Numbered from the stretch's first letter, positions 27,444-37,172 are shown. The stretch is 64,000 nt of DNA from Phoenicibacter congonensis (GCF_900169485.1 NZ_LT821227.1:1383957-1447956), one strand, 5' to 3'. Made by a program: numbers and translations. Notes: generated by a model not told the origin, from the sequence alone.

Positions 27444-28550
27444 CTAGCTAAGCTTCATGTCTCCATCCTTTATCCAGCCGAGTTTACGGCATGCAACCCC
27501 AAATGCCCACGCAAGAAGAGCTGGGAGAACTACAGAAATGAGAACTAGCCCAATCCAATCGAAAGTAGTGGGAACAATGGCCGCAGCCCCATCCATCAAT
27601 GCTTCCGCAGAAGGATTAGTCCAACCGGTCCACACTCCGATGGGACCAACAAGACCGCAGGTGCCCATGCCCGACGAAACGGCAGCTCCGTTCATTTCTA
27701 GTTTAAACACGCATGTAGAAAGTGGGCCAGTTATTGCGCTTGCAGCAATAGCGGGAATCCAAATTCTAGGATTGCGAACAATGTTTCCCATTTGAAGCAT
27801 CGAGGTGCCAATGCCCTGCGACACAACTCCTCCCCAGCCGTTTTCCTTGAACGAAATAACAGCAAAACCAACCATGTTTGCACAACATCCAGCCAGTGCT
27901 GCGCCACCCGCAAGGCCTGTCAGACTCAACGCAGCACAAATTGCCGCCGATGAAATTGGTAATGTGAGTGCAATCCCCACTACAACCGAGACGATCACTC
28001 CCATTATCAGCGGTTCTTGTGTGGTCGCCCATTTAATCAAAGTTCCAACTACCATCGCGCCACCGCCAATTGGCGCAGCGATAAAGAATGCAACACCAAC
28101 GCCGACAAGAATGGTGACGATTGGAGTAACAAGAATATCAACCTTAGTTTCCTTCGACACCAACTTACCAAATTCGGCAGCAACGATGGCAACCACATAA
28201 ACTGCAAGCGGTCCGCCTGCTCCGCCCATCACATTGGTGGCATATCCCACAGGAATTAGCGAAAATAAAACCATAGCAGGTGCATTTAACGCATACCCAA
28301 TAGCAACTGCCATCGCTGGACCCACCATCGCGGACGCAAACTTGCCAATTGTATACCCTGTGCCCGCAATATCGATGAGCGACGTAGTCAAAAATGCGAT
28401 TCCGAACTGCGTGCCAATGGTGTCCAGAATGGTTCCTACCAAAAGCGTACAAAAAAGCCCCTGCGCCATCGCGCTCAATGCATCCACGCCATACCTTTTG
28501 AGGCTCACTTCGACATCTTTTCGCTTGAAAAATGCTTTTACTTTATCCAT
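27444..28550 (-). CDS. PTS EIIC-like membrane carrier (PfoR-type)
   Basis: 368 residues, about nine to ten hydrophobic helices, rich in Gly and Ala. It resembles the PTS_EIIC_2/PfoR family: RYGVDALSAMAQGLFCTLLVGTI near 19, NAPAMVLFSLIPVGYATNVMGGAGGPLAVY near 88-118, MGTCGLVGPIGVWTGW near 300. These proteins lack EIIA/EIIB domains and their substrate is usually unknown. GGAGG lies 8 nt before the ATG. It diverges from the flavoprotein gene. Confidence 0.82.
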   Translation of the reverse strand: MDKVKAFFKRKDVEVSLKRYGVDALSAMAQGLFCTLLVGTILDTIGTQFGIAFLTTSLIDIAGTGYTIGKFASAMVGPAMAVAIGYALNAPAMVLFSLIPVGYATNVMGGAGGPLAVYVVAIVAAEFGKLVSKETKVDILVTPIVTILVGVGVAFFIAAPIGGGAMVVGTLIKWATTQEPLIMGVIVSVVVGIALTLPISSAAICAALSLTGLAGGAALAGCCANMVGFAVISFKENGWGGVVSQGIGTSMLQMGNIVRNPRIWIPAIAASAITGPLSTCVFKLEMNGAAVSSGMGTCGLVGPIGVWTGWTNPSAEALMDGAAAIVPTTFDWIGLVLISVVLPALLAWAFGVACRKLGWIKDGDMKLS

Positions 28551-28698
28551 TTTTAGAATCCTCCCTTAGAAATAATAAAGGTGAAGAACAAAATGAATAA
28601 GAGCAAACTGCATATTTATGCTCTTGCAAAATATAAATCGGCTAAATCTCGCCTTTTGAAAAGTTCTATAATCATGGCAATCTATCTAGGAGGCAAAA

Positions 28699-29229
28699 AT
28701 GAAAATTGTAGTTTTGAGCGCAAGCCCTCGCGAAGGCGGAAACACATCAATCATGGTTGACGCTTTCAAAGAAGGTGCAGAAATCGCCGGAAACACCGTA
28801 GAGGTAATTGACGTTGCTTCGAAAAACATTGCACCATGCAGAGCCTGCCAGTACTGTTTTGAACACGAAGGCCAATGCGCGCAAGAAGACGACATGACAG
28901 CGATTCGCAAAACCCTAAAGGAAGCAGACATGCTTGTCTTAGCCAGCCCAATCTATTGGTTTGATGTTTCTGCGCAACTTAAGCTTGCTATCGATCGCCT
29001 TTATGCATTTGGCGGAACCGGCTTTAACTTTTCAAAAGTTGCCATGCTCCTTGATTCAGGATCTGACGGAGTGTATGAAGCAGCAACGGCAGCCTTCAAA
29101 GGAATGTGTTCCTACCTCAAATGGGAAAACATGGGCATCATCACAATTCCTGGAATGGTAAACAAAGGCGACATGGCAAACAATCCAAAACTTGATGATG
29201 TTCGCAAATTTGGAGCCTCGCTAAAATAA
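28699..29229 (+). CDS. Flavodoxin-fold NAD(P)H-dependent FMN oxidoreductase
   Basis: 176 residues. The FMN phosphate loop LSASPREGGNTS near residue 6, cysteine-rich CRACQYCFEHEGQC near 48, and ASPIYWFDVSAQLKLAIDR near 80 are typical of iron-sulfur flavoprotein/NADPH-dependent FMN reductases. The two spaced cysteines could hold a disulfide or a partial cluster. AGGAGG precedes the ATG and TATAAT lies at 28667-28672. Confidence 0.88.
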   Translation: MKIVVLSASPREGGNTSIMVDAFKEGAEIAGNTVEVIDVASKNIAPCRACQYCFEHEGQCAQEDDMTAIRKTLKEADMLVLASPIYWFDVSAQLKLAIDRLYAFGGTGFNFSKVAMLLDSGSDGVYEAATAAFKGMCSYLKWENMGIITIPGMVNKGDMANNPKLDDVRKFGASLK

Positions 29230-29358
29230 ATGAGGAGAGAGTTGTAAGACACTTCAATTGTTGCATTTCTATTGGCAACTCTATTTGAAAAAGCAGCACT
29301 AAAAAAAGAACTTACAAACTCCGCGACGCTTGTTCTAAAAAATAATCACAACAACCAT

Positions 29359-29385
29359 GCAGGGGATTTAGAGTTTATCCCCTGC
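29359..29385. terminator. Bidirectional hairpin between convergent genes
   Basis: GCAGGGGAT (29359-29367) pairs perfectly with ATCCCCTGC (29377-29385). It sits between the convergent flavoprotein and ClC genes; the plus side is followed by TTGCTTAAT, a weak T-tract. Confidence 0.65.
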
Positions 29386-29489
29386 TTGCTTAATAATTCG
29401 AAATCTGGGAATGGCACTAGAGCTTAACAGCATCAATAATTTATCGATGCGCATGAGTAAAAGATAATAATCTGTCCAAATCAGAAATC

Positions 29490-30827
29490 TTATTGCTTGG
29501 CCTGTTTGGCTAAAAGTTTTGTGGGAACTGGAAGATAGGCGCCGATGAGACAAGCAATTCCAAACCACGGAAAACTCTCAACGGGAAAACACAAAAGAAG
29601 CGTGCCTATAGCCATCAAAGGTTTACGCTGAATGCCAGCTACAAGTGTTGCAGTTGTAATTGCTACGCAAAACATGTCGTTAAATCCACCAATAGAAGCA
29701 ACGCCGTAGCCAAGCGCGATTCCTGCAAAAATGATGGGAAAAAAGTGTCCACCTTTCCAACCAAAATTGATGCAAAGAGGCGTCATGGCGCATTTTAAAA
29801 GACCTGTTGCAATCAGCAAACTACCCGGAACGACCGTCCACATTTCCATCAATTCAAAAGACTGAGACTCTCCAGAAAACAGTAAATATGGAAGCGGAAT
29901 TGCGAGGATACCAAGCACAAGCCCAGCAATAACAGGCTTTAAAACTTGACGCTCCCCCATTTTCTCACCCAGTTTCTTAAAAGCAAATGAAGACCCATGG
30001 AATATTAGAATTGCTGCATATGCAGAAATCACACAGGGTATCGCCCACCACAATTTATTTATGCCAGGAGTAACACCGCCAAAACGCGGTATTCCACTTT
30101 CAGTTCCAAAAATTGAAGTAAACAGAGCGATTCCTAAAGTTGCTCCAATTGCAGAAGCTGTGTACAACACAAGTTTCGCTCTGCGATGGAACTGAAAATT
30201 TGAAGGGTCGAAATCGTTCATACAATCTTCAGCTGTTGTAACAACCCCTGCAAATGGAGAAGCAAAAATCGCAGAAAGTGCCGCTGAAAGCGTGGTGTCT
30301 GTAAGCAGCTTAACGCGTATTCCAGCTGCTTTTAGACTTGTGCCAATTCGCGTGCAGGCAGCCGCGATTATTCCCGTGAGGCCTGCTTCAGGACCAATCG
30401 AACCGCCACACACAATAGGTAGCAAAAATCCAACAACACTTGCGCCAGGTTTTTTTAAACTATAGCCACCAGTAGTTTTAACCTTCTCCATCACTGTCTC
30501 AAGCAATTCTGGCTCACCACCGACGCGCGATGTCCACATCCCAATAATCAAACCTCCACTCACACAAAAAGCAAGTGGCAACCACCAAGTAGGAATGTTT
30601 GCGTTTATCAAAAGGCCAGAAATTAAGTTGTTGGAATCCACCCAAAGTAATTGAGTGAGAGCTGATGAGGCCCAGAAAACTGCCCACACAAAGAGGCCAA
30701 TAACGAACCCAATAAAAACAGCGAGAAGAACCATCCCAAAGCCAATTTCAGCTTTCTCTGAAGCGCTTTCAAGGGGCTTGCCTACCTCACCAACAAACTC
30801 TTTGTCTTTATTTTTACCATTTTTCAT
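29490..30827 (-). CDS. ClC-family chloride channel/antiporter
   Basis: 445 residues, about ten hydrophobic helices. The helix-F-like segment GGSIGPEAGLTGIIAA near 145 holds the gating Glu (GPEAG) of the family; other conserved patches are KCAMTPLCINFGWKGGHFFPIIFAGIALGYG near 345 and AITTATLVAGIQRKPLMA near 390. It moves Cl- or another anion across the membrane. No cytoplasmic CBS domain is present. TATAAT ends 7 nt before the ATG with no Shine-Dalgarno, so the transcript is probably leaderless. Confidence 0.88.
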   Translation of the reverse strand: MKNGKNKDKEFVGEVGKPLESASEKAEIGFGMVLLAVFIGFVIGLFVWAVFWASSALTQLLWVDSNNLISGLLINANIPTWWLPLAFCVSGGLIIGMWTSRVGGEPELLETVMEKVKTTGGYSLKKPGASVVGFLLPIVCGGSIGPEAGLTGIIAAACTRIGTSLKAAGIRVKLLTDTTLSAALSAIFASPFAGVVTTAEDCMNDFDPSNFQFHRRAKLVLYTASAIGATLGIALFTSIFGTESGIPRFGGVTPGINKLWWAIPCVISAYAAILIFHGSSFAFKKLGEKMGERQVLKPVIAGLVLGILAIPLPYLLFSGESQSFELMEMWTVVPGSLLIATGLLKCAMTPLCINFGWKGGHFFPIIFAGIALGYGVASIGGFNDMFCVAITTATLVAGIQRKPLMAIGTLLLCFPVESFPWFGIACLIGAYLPVPTKLLAKQAKQ

Positions 30828-30903
30828 GCGTTGGATTATACGCCGTGGATGTCGAAAGGCGGGGCAGAGCGTGAAAGTTAACGAATCAACAGCACCCTCT
30901 TAA

Positions 30904-31022
30904 CAATGGTGCCAGACATGTTTCAATGGTGCCAGACATGAATTGCGATGGATCTTTAATCAGCGGTTTACATTGGTGTCAGACATAAAGTCGAAGGTAC
31001 TTTTAAAAATGGTGCCAGACAT
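30904..31022 (-). repeat. Small REP cluster in inverted orientation
   Basis: Four copies read CAATGGTGCCAGACATG, the reverse complement of the repeats elsewhere in the window. It is the only minus-oriented cluster seen and lies upstream of the ClC gene. Confidence 0.85.
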
Positions 31023-31133
31023 GAATTGCGGCAGCAATAATGCCGACCTCGTTTGAACTTTAATAAGCGGATTTATATTGAATTTTTGATTCCTGAATTA
31101 ATTACAAGAGATTACTACGAAACCTCAAAAGAA

Positions 31134-31209
31134 TGGTGGAGCTTAGGGGGCTCGAACCCCTGACCCCCTGCTTGCAAAGCAGGTGCTCTCCCAACTGAGC
31201 TAAAGCCCC
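31134..31209 (-). tRNA. tRNA-Ala (anticodon TGC)
   Basis: Acceptor GGGGCTT/AAGCTCC, anticodon arm CCTGC-TTTGCAA-GCAGG, TTCGAGC T loop, encoded CCA. It lies 26 nt after tRNA-Ile on the same strand. An Ile-Ala pair often sits inside rRNA operons, but no rRNA is present here. Confidence 0.94.
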
Positions 31210-31235
31210 ACGCTTATAGGTCTCGCACTCTTCAA

Positions 31236-31312
<77 letters not shown>

Positions 31313-31514
31313 TCGAAAAGTGCGTTTCTTATCTTACTACACTTTCTGAATAGTTTCCAATTCTTTTTCTAAATTCTTAAAAATTTTTGAAACTTGTCTT
31401 TCCTCCATCAAGTGTTTGCAGATAAAACAACAATAAATGCTCCCTCGACTAGAAGAATAGTGCAGGCGTCATGGGGATTATTACAGAAAGACATGTGTTC
31501 AGCATCAAAATCCT

Positions 31515-34046
31515 TTAGCCATGCGTGCTAACAGAAAAACCTGTCGGAAACTTCGGGGTTACTATAATCGTGCCAAGCTCATCCGTGCAAAAAACCCTCA
31601 CATCATGCTTTTGAAGGAGCCCTAACGCCTCGGATGATGGATGCCCATACCTGTTCCCCTTCCCGACAGAAATCAATGCGACTGATGGTTCTAGCTCATC
31701 CAGCAATGCATCGTCAACCGAAATTTTAGAGCCATGATGGCCGATTTTAAAAATGTCAATTGTCCCAAGGTTTTCTTGCTGAAGCAACTGCCGAAGCGGT
31801 TCTTTTTCTGCATCTCCAGTAAGCAGAGCGCAAAATTCTGCCTCAGAATCGCTATTTGCATTACAAGAAACTTTAAGGCAAACACTATCTTCGTTCCCTC
31901 CTTCATTCGAGAATTCCATCGGCCACACAACCTTGCATGAAAAATTCCCAGCTCGAACGCAATCACCAACTGTCAAACCGCACAACTCTTTCCCAGTGGC
32001 TTCTGTAGCGGCGGATCGAAGTCGATTGCATCCCTCACAAGCGCAAGTTTTCGCATCTGCGGCAGAATTAACAGCGCCTATGCTTTCGTAACTCCTAAGA
32101 ACCTCCAAACAACCCATGTGGTCGTCATCGTGATGGGTTATTAGAACCCCATCTAGCGAAAATACGCCCAACTTAGCCAATCCTGTTCTTAATTTTGTTT
32201 CATTGTTCCCAGTATCAACGAGAAAATTGCAACCGTTGCTTTGAATTAATATAGCGTCTCCCTGTCCCACATCTATAAAAGCAATTCGGTTTTGTGGAAC
32301 GATGAAGGAGACAAAAACAAAAGCAAACGGCAGCATTATGCAAACAGAAAGAGATGCGCAAGCCAGCCTTCTGCTTAATTTTGGCCAAACAACAATAAGA
32401 CTTAGAGCGAGAAGAGCAGAGAATAAAATCGATAGAACCACGTCAAAATCCAACGGTATGCAAGCAAAAGGAATTCTGCCCAGAATTTCGACGCACTCGT
32501 AAAGCGGAAATGCAACAACAGATGCGCCAAAACAACAAAAACTCGCAATGGCGGGAAAAAAGATAGAAATCAGGGCTGTCAAAAGTCCAAACACGCACGC
32601 AGCAGAGAAAAGAGGAGTAGCAATCATATTAGCAATCACGGAAATTGTCGATATTTGCGAAAAGATAGCAGCTGAAAAAGGTAGCGTCATCAAATTAGCT
32701 GCCATGGTGAGAGCAATCGGCTGAATGATGATGCCATTTGCGACTTTATTTCTGCAATCAGCCCATGAACTAAACAATCGCGCAAACACAATTATCCCGA
32801 ATGTCGAAGCAGAAGAGAGATATAGAGAAACCGATGTGCACGTTGAAGCATCGGCAACAATAAAAAGAATTATGCAAAGAGAAAGCGCGTTTAAAGAATC
32901 CGCGCGTCTTTCCTGGACACCAGCAATCAGACACAAAACCACCATTATCGCTGATCTAACTGCCGAGATGGGAATACCAGAAAATAGAAGATAACAAAGA
33001 ACAATTGCAACAGACGAAAACGAAGATGCGCGATGACTGACCTTGAATTTTTTTAGCAATAACAGAAAAAAGCTAACAACAATTGCAAGATGTGCGCCAG
33101 AAACGGCAACCGTGTGAGCCAACCCACAGACCTTAAACTCTTCGTATGTTCCATCATCTTCAATGGTGTTTTTATAGCCGCAAACTAAAGCCTGCAACAG
33201 CCCACCGCACTGCCCTCCGAAAGTCTCGAAATTGCGGATTGAATCTCTGCGCATGTTCACAACTGCAGATAGGACAGGGTTTATCGAAACAGTTTCAGCT
33301 TTCGAAACCTTAAGGATTGAACAAACGGAGCGATTAAAGTTAAAGTCTTTAGACTCAGGCTTTAGACTCTTAAAAGTCCCTTTCACTTTCAGCTTTTCTC
33401 CCACCAAAACACATGTGTTCTTGTCAAGATAGGCGAGCACTCGCAAATCTCTGAAATCTTTCGAATTAAGCGAAAGAATTGTTTGATTACCAAACTCTCC
33501 CGTCGTGGAGTCTTCTAACACTTGCGCATCAATTTCTGCGACTGACGAATTTAGTGCAATTATCGCGTTGGATTCTAGAGAAACGTTTTTGTAAACACCA
33601 AGCGTAGCACCTAGCATCAAAAAGCTAAGCAGAAGAAAAAGCCATCGACGCTGCTTGTGGACACACGCAAACAAAGAGATTAAAAGACCGAACGCAAACA
33701 CAGACAAAAGCGTGTTCTTCATGGAATCATCGAAACTTCGCGTACCTAAAAAAGAGAGAAGACACGATCCCCAAAGAATGAGCGAACAAGGCAAAAGAAA
33801 AGGCATTGAAGGTTTGCGCGGCGTTTTATCGTCGATGACAACATCGAAATTCGCACCTTGTTCGCCAGTCGAAATAGCAAAATCATGCCCAGCGCCATGA
33901 ATGCTTCCAAACTTTTTCTTTCTGATTTTCAAAGTCGAAAAAGCTGAAACCAACTTTTGCAAAGAGAAGGGTAACCGCACCAAGAAGCTCAAGGCACAGA
34001 GCTTTTTCAGAAAGAATGAACGTAACTTTTTCAGTCGCCTAATCAC
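31515..34046 (-). CDS. comEC: ComEC/Rec2 DNA-uptake channel
   Basis: 843 residues with a GTG start and only a weak ribosome site. An N-terminal hydrophilic 70 residues are followed by two membrane helices, an OB-fold-like DUF4131 region (about 150-260), the multi-helix Competence domain (GLAHTVAVSGAHLAIVVSFF near 310, SAVRSAIMVVLCLIAG near 372), and a C-terminal metallo-beta-lactamase domain (FIDVGQGDAILI, THHDDDHMGC, LTGDAEKE, GHHGSK, NRYGHPSSEA). It takes up single-stranded DNA during competence. It starts 8 nt after the 129-residue ORF that follows comEA. Confidence 0.94.
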   Translation of the reverse strand: MIRRLKKLRSFFLKKLCALSFLVRLPFSLQKLVSAFSTLKIRKKKFGSIHGAGHDFAISTGEQGANFDVVIDDKTPRKPSMPFLLPCSLILWGSCLLSFLGTRSFDDSMKNTLLSVFAFGLLISLFACVHKQRRWLFLLLSFLMLGATLGVYKNVSLESNAIIALNSSVAEIDAQVLEDSTTGEFGNQTILSLNSKDFRDLRVLAYLDKNTCVLVGEKLKVKGTFKSLKPESKDFNFNRSVCSILKVSKAETVSINPVLSAVVNMRRDSIRNFETFGGQCGGLLQALVCGYKNTIEDDGTYEEFKVCGLAHTVAVSGAHLAIVVSFFLLLLKKFKVSHRASSFSSVAIVLCYLLFSGIPISAVRSAIMVVLCLIAGVQERRADSLNALSLCIILFIVADASTCTSVSLYLSSASTFGIIVFARLFSSWADCRNKVANGIIIQPIALTMAANLMTLPFSAAIFSQISTISVIANMIATPLFSAACVFGLLTALISIFFPAIASFCCFGASVVAFPLYECVEILGRIPFACIPLDFDVVLSILFSALLALSLIVVWPKLSRRLACASLSVCIMLPFAFVFVSFIVPQNRIAFIDVGQGDAILIQSNGCNFLVDTGNNETKLRTGLAKLGVFSLDGVLITHHDDDHMGCLEVLRSYESIGAVNSAADAKTCACEGCNRLRSAATEATGKELCGLTVGDCVRAGNFSCKVVWPMEFSNEGGNEDSVCLKVSCNANSDSEAEFCALLTGDAEKEPLRQLLQQENLGTIDIFKIGHHGSKISVDDALLDELEPSVALISVGKGNRYGHPSSEALGLLQKHDVRVFCTDELGTIIVTPKFPTGFSVSTHG

Positions 34047-34054
34047 AGGAGTCT

Positions 34055-34444
34055 CTAGCTATCAAACGACGAAATAATATTTGAACAGGGCATTGAAAAT
34101 AAAGCCAGAGCATGACCATCTAAAAGCGGACGAGTACGCAGGATGCAACGAATCTGATGTTTAACAATGATTATCAAAAGGCGCTGCTTTTTAGTGCTAA
34201 TTTTTGATTCTTTGCATGGTCCGAACCGGTCCACAATTGCACAAGACCTACATGCAGAAAAACAGTACCTAAATAAAAACCGTCCCAATTCAACAGCAAT
34301 TAAAAACGACATCGGAATTTCTGAAACATTTACCACAGGAATACAAATCAATGCAAATCTATTGCTTGATTTTTGTCGTACGCACTTCACGATAACTTGT
34401 GGAGTAAAAAACAATGCAAGCTGGATTTTTAAATTCAAACGCAT
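34055..34444 (-). CDS. Hypothetical 129-residue protein between comEA and comEC
   Basis: The ATG overlaps the comEA stop by 10 nt, has GGAG 6 nt upstream, and the frame ends 8 nt before comEC, so it fits the operon without gaps. The protein is basic and hydrophobic in patches (ALICIPVVNV, MSFLIAVELGRFLFRYCF) with five or more Cys. No family is recognised. The opposite strand is also open over part of this stretch, so a decayed non-coding spacer remains possible. Confidence 0.45.
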   Translation of the reverse strand: MRLNLKIQLALFFTPQVIVKCVRQKSSNRFALICIPVVNVSEIPMSFLIAVELGRFLFRYCFSACRSCAIVDRFGPCKESKISTKKQRLLIIIVKHQIRCILRTRPLLDGHALALFSMPCSNIISSFDS

Positions 34445-35118
34445 ATCTGACTCCTAATGGACTCAAGAGTCTTTACACCAATTCCACTAACATTCGTTAA
34501 ATCGTCGACGGACTTAAAGGAGCCGTTTTGCTTTCGGTACTCAATGATTTTTTGCGCCTTAGAAGGACCAATGCCTGAAATTGTTTGTAGAAGTGAGGCA
34601 TCTGCGGTGTTTATGTTTACCTTCCCCGCTCCCGACGCACCACCGCTTCCTTGCAAAGTAGATGCTCCCGAACTTCTCTTTGCAGCCGAACCCGAAAGTG
34701 TTTCGTCCGCAGCACCATCAGCATCGACCTCAGGCTCGACTTTAGCTGGGATGATAATCTGTTCGCCATCCTCGCATTTCTTTGCTAAATTCACAGAATT
34801 TAGATCGGCATTCTCTGTCGCTCCGCCGGCCAGCTCAATAGCCTGAGACACACGCGCATCGGCATCTAGCTCTTGCAGCCCTGGATTATTAACTTCCCCT
34901 GCGACATGAACAAATATTTTTTTAGAATCAACAACATCATCTTTAGAATTCACGCTTTCGACCTCAAATCCCGAATTTTCACCAGTGGTAAAAACATTAA
35001 AAGCAAAGTAAGCAATCGCAACTATAAGAAGCAAGGCGATTCCTACCATATAGACTGGCTTTTGGTTCTTCTCTTTTTCATCCTCCTTGAAATTAGAGGC
35101 AAATTCTTGGAATGGCAC
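34435..35118 (-). CDS. comEA: Competence protein ComEA (helix-hairpin-helix DNA receptor)
   Basis: About 227 residues. The GTG at 35118 is chosen because AAGGAGGTG lies within the codons after the upstream ATG at 35133. One membrane helix (YMVGIALLLIVAIAYFAFNVF) is followed by a SLBB domain (KIFVHVAGEVNNPGLQEL...), a Ser/Gly/Ala linker, and a C-terminal double helix-hairpin-helix (KVNINTADASLLQTISGIGPSKAQKII..., VSGIGVKTLESI). It binds incoming double-stranded DNA and passes it to ComEC. Confidence 0.94.
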   Translation of the reverse strand: MPFQEFASNFKEDEKEKNQKPVYMVGIALLLIVAIAYFAFNVFTTGENSGFEVESVNSKDDVVDSKKIFVHVAGEVNNPGLQELDADARVSQAIELAGGATENADLNSVNLAKKCEDGEQIIIPAKVEPEVDADGAADETLSGSAAKRSSGASTLQGSGGASGAGKVNINTADASLLQTISGIGPSKAQKIIEYRKQNGSFKSVDDLTNVSGIGVKTLESIRSQICV

Positions 35119-35147
35119 AAGCACCTCCTTCATTCAAATTGCTAACT

Positions 35148-35245
35148 CAAAAGCCTAGCTTGAACAATCCAAAAAACTAAGAAAGAATTACCCACCAAAA
35201 GTGAATAAACAAGTGTTGAACGAGTGAATACAGAAATGAAAAAAT
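35148..35245 (-). repeat. Solo copy of the RAYT 5' flank module upstream of comEA
   Basis: AGCCTAG..., CTAAGAAAGAATTACCC..., AAGTGTTGAACGAGTGAA follow in the same order as upstream of RAYT copies 1 and 2, but the next gene is comEA, not a transposase. It may be what remains after loss of a RAYT, or a non-autonomous element. Confidence 0.5.
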
Positions 35246-35313
35246 GCACTGACACTGGGAAAATAATACAGAATCTAAATGAAATTGCCGCTTTTGCAGA
35301 TGAGACACATTCA

Positions 35314-35637
35314 TGTCTGGCACCAGTGTAAATGGCCGACAATCATGACTGGCACCAGTGTATAAATCGTGGTTACACAGGCATAATTGACTGGAGTCTA
35401 GGAAAATCGACGCCTTATTAAAGCGTTAATTCGACAGATAATACAAAATTGAAGAAATGAAACATTTCTAATAATACATTTAAGTGCATGTCTGGCACCA
35501 GTGCTTCATGCCTGGCACCATTGTAAACTCACGACACAAATTCATGTCTGACACTAATGCGTGATGACTGACCCCAGTGTTATTTCACGACACAAATTCA
35601 TGTCTGGCACCAGTGCTTCATGACCGCCACCAGTGTA
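35314..35637 (+). repeat. REP cluster between comEA and thiI
   Basis: About nine plus-oriented copies in three groups, including TGACTGGCACCAGTG and degenerate forms such as TGACCGCCACCAGTG. No gene supported between 35134 and 35702. Confidence 0.88.
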
Positions 35638-35702
35638 AATTGAAGCAAAAAGGGATAAAAACTACCTAAAAGGTAGCTAAGAGAAAAAATGATGAAAATA
35701 GA

Positions 35703-36884
35703 TTAGACTCTGTGGAGTTCTGCCGAAGCTACGATTTCGTCAATCCACGAAGGATCAAAAAACTCTTCTTCCTTTTTGACCTCATCCAAATGCGCATGGG
35801 TTTCAGGCATTTTTGGCATAAACAAAGTACAACAATCCGAGGCGTCTTGCGATGATATTTCAAAAGTACCAAGCCTGATTGCCTCATCAATAATCTCGAG
35901 TTTGTCAAAGCCAATCAATGGACGAAGAACCATTTTTTCAGACGCATCAGAAGTGGCAATCATATTCTCTATTGTCTGAGAAGCAACCTGACCTAGACTT
36001 TCACCTGTAACAATCGCCTTGGCACCACATTGTTCAGCAAGTGCGTTAGCCACCTTAAACATGAGTCTGCGATAGAGAACAACACGAAGCTTCGGTGTGC
36101 AAGAAAGAGCAATTTTCCTCTGATAGTCGCCAATCGGGCAAACAAAATACTGGTGCATACAGCCACGTTTTGCAAGCACCCTGGCAATGTCGTCCACAAG
36201 GTATTCCGATTCGTCTCCAGTTTGAGGGCGACCCGAAAAATGCACACCAATGCAAGTTGCCCCACGTTTCGCTATCTTCCAAGCTGCAACTGGAGAATCA
36301 ATCCCCGAAGACAACAAGCATATAACCTTGCCTGAAGTGCCAACTGGCAAGCCACCAACCCCAGCAATGGACCGCGCACAGACAAAGCACTGATTTTCAA
36401 TCACCTCAACGTTAACGGTAACATCAGGTTCTTTCATCTTCACTTTCTTCTCAGGGAAAGCATTGCAAAGAACTTCGCCGATTTCCCGATTTAGAACCAT
36501 GGAGTCAGGCTCAAAATTTGTGTGATTTCTCCTAGCCTGCACTTTAAAAGTCTGAAACTCACCTGCATCAGCCAACGCCTCAACCGCAAGCTCTTTCATG
36601 GTGTCATATTCAGCAAGACACTTAAAACCTGCCGAAACCCTCTGAATTCCGGGTATTGTGGCAATAAACTCCTGCGCACGCACCTGTTCATCGTGCGTTG
36701 TTCCTTCCTTTAAGAAGACAACTATTCGCCCGCTAATACGATGACAAGCGGAAACAGGAAAATCGCAAGTAAGAGCTTTTATATTGTCTACAAGCTTCTG
36801 TTCAAACCTACCGCGATTGTGCCCTTTTAGACCAATTTCGTGGTAATGAACGAGAACGACACGCTGGAAAGTGTCAGCTGCCAT
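35703..36884 (-). CDS. thiI: tRNA 4-thiouridine synthase ThiI
   Basis: 393 residues: N-terminal ferredoxin-like and THUMP domains (VHYHEIGLKGHNRGRFEQ start) and a PP-loop ATPase domain (CLLSSGIDSPVAAWKIAKRG near 185). It thiolates U8 of tRNA and can supply sulfur for thiamine. The C-terminal rhodanese domain of the E. coli protein is absent, as in most Gram-positive forms. It starts 3 nt after rpoZ with no ribosome site of its own, so it depends on coupling. Confidence 0.94.
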   Translation of the reverse strand: MAADTFQRVVLVHYHEIGLKGHNRGRFEQKLVDNIKALTCDFPVSACHRISGRIVVFLKEGTTHDEQVRAQEFIATIPGIQRVSAGFKCLAEYDTMKELAVEALADAGEFQTFKVQARRNHTNFEPDSMVLNREIGEVLCNAFPEKKVKMKEPDVTVNVEVIENQCFVCARSIAGVGGLPVGTSGKVICLLSSGIDSPVAAWKIAKRGATCIGVHFSGRPQTGDESEYLVDDIARVLAKRGCMHQYFVCPIGDYQRKIALSCTPKLRVVLYRRLMFKVANALAEQCGAKAIVTGESLGQVASQTIENMIATSDASEKMVLRPLIGFDKLEIIDEAIRLGTFEISSQDASDCCTLFMPKMPETHAHLDEVKKEEEFFDPSWIDEIVASAELHRV

Positions 36885-36887
36885 GGT

Positions 36888-37148
36888 TTAGTGATGAATA
36901 GCGTCGATGGTTTGAGGATCGTAAGAAACTTCCCCGCGATAAATCTCATTAAATGCCATAGAAAGTGGTTTTACAGTGCTGGCCTGCGCAATTTCCTTTG
37001 CAGTCTCCGTACTAACTGCGCGGTTGCGCTGGCCTCTCATCATGTCATTAATGTCATGAGCACGCTTCGATGCCATCGAGCAAAGTAAGAATCTGTCGTT
37101 TTCCGACCTGTTAAGAAGTTCGTGAATTTTTGGTTCTACAACGCTCAT
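36888..37148 (-). CDS. rpoZ: RNA polymerase omega subunit
   Basis: 86 residues. EPKIHELLNRSENDRFLLCSMASKRAHDIN matches the N-terminal omega fold that wraps the beta-prime C-terminus, and VKPLSMAFNEIYRGEV is the usual C-terminal segment. GGAG lies 9 nt before the ATG. It is 24 nt after gmk, a standard gmk-rpoZ pair. Confidence 0.93.
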   Translation of the reverse strand: MSVVEPKIHELLNRSENDRFLLCSMASKRAHDINDMMRGQRNRAVSTETAKEIAQASTVKPLSMAFNEIYRGEVSYDPQTIDAIHH

Positions 37149-37172
37149 TATGAAAATCTCCTATTTATAGAG

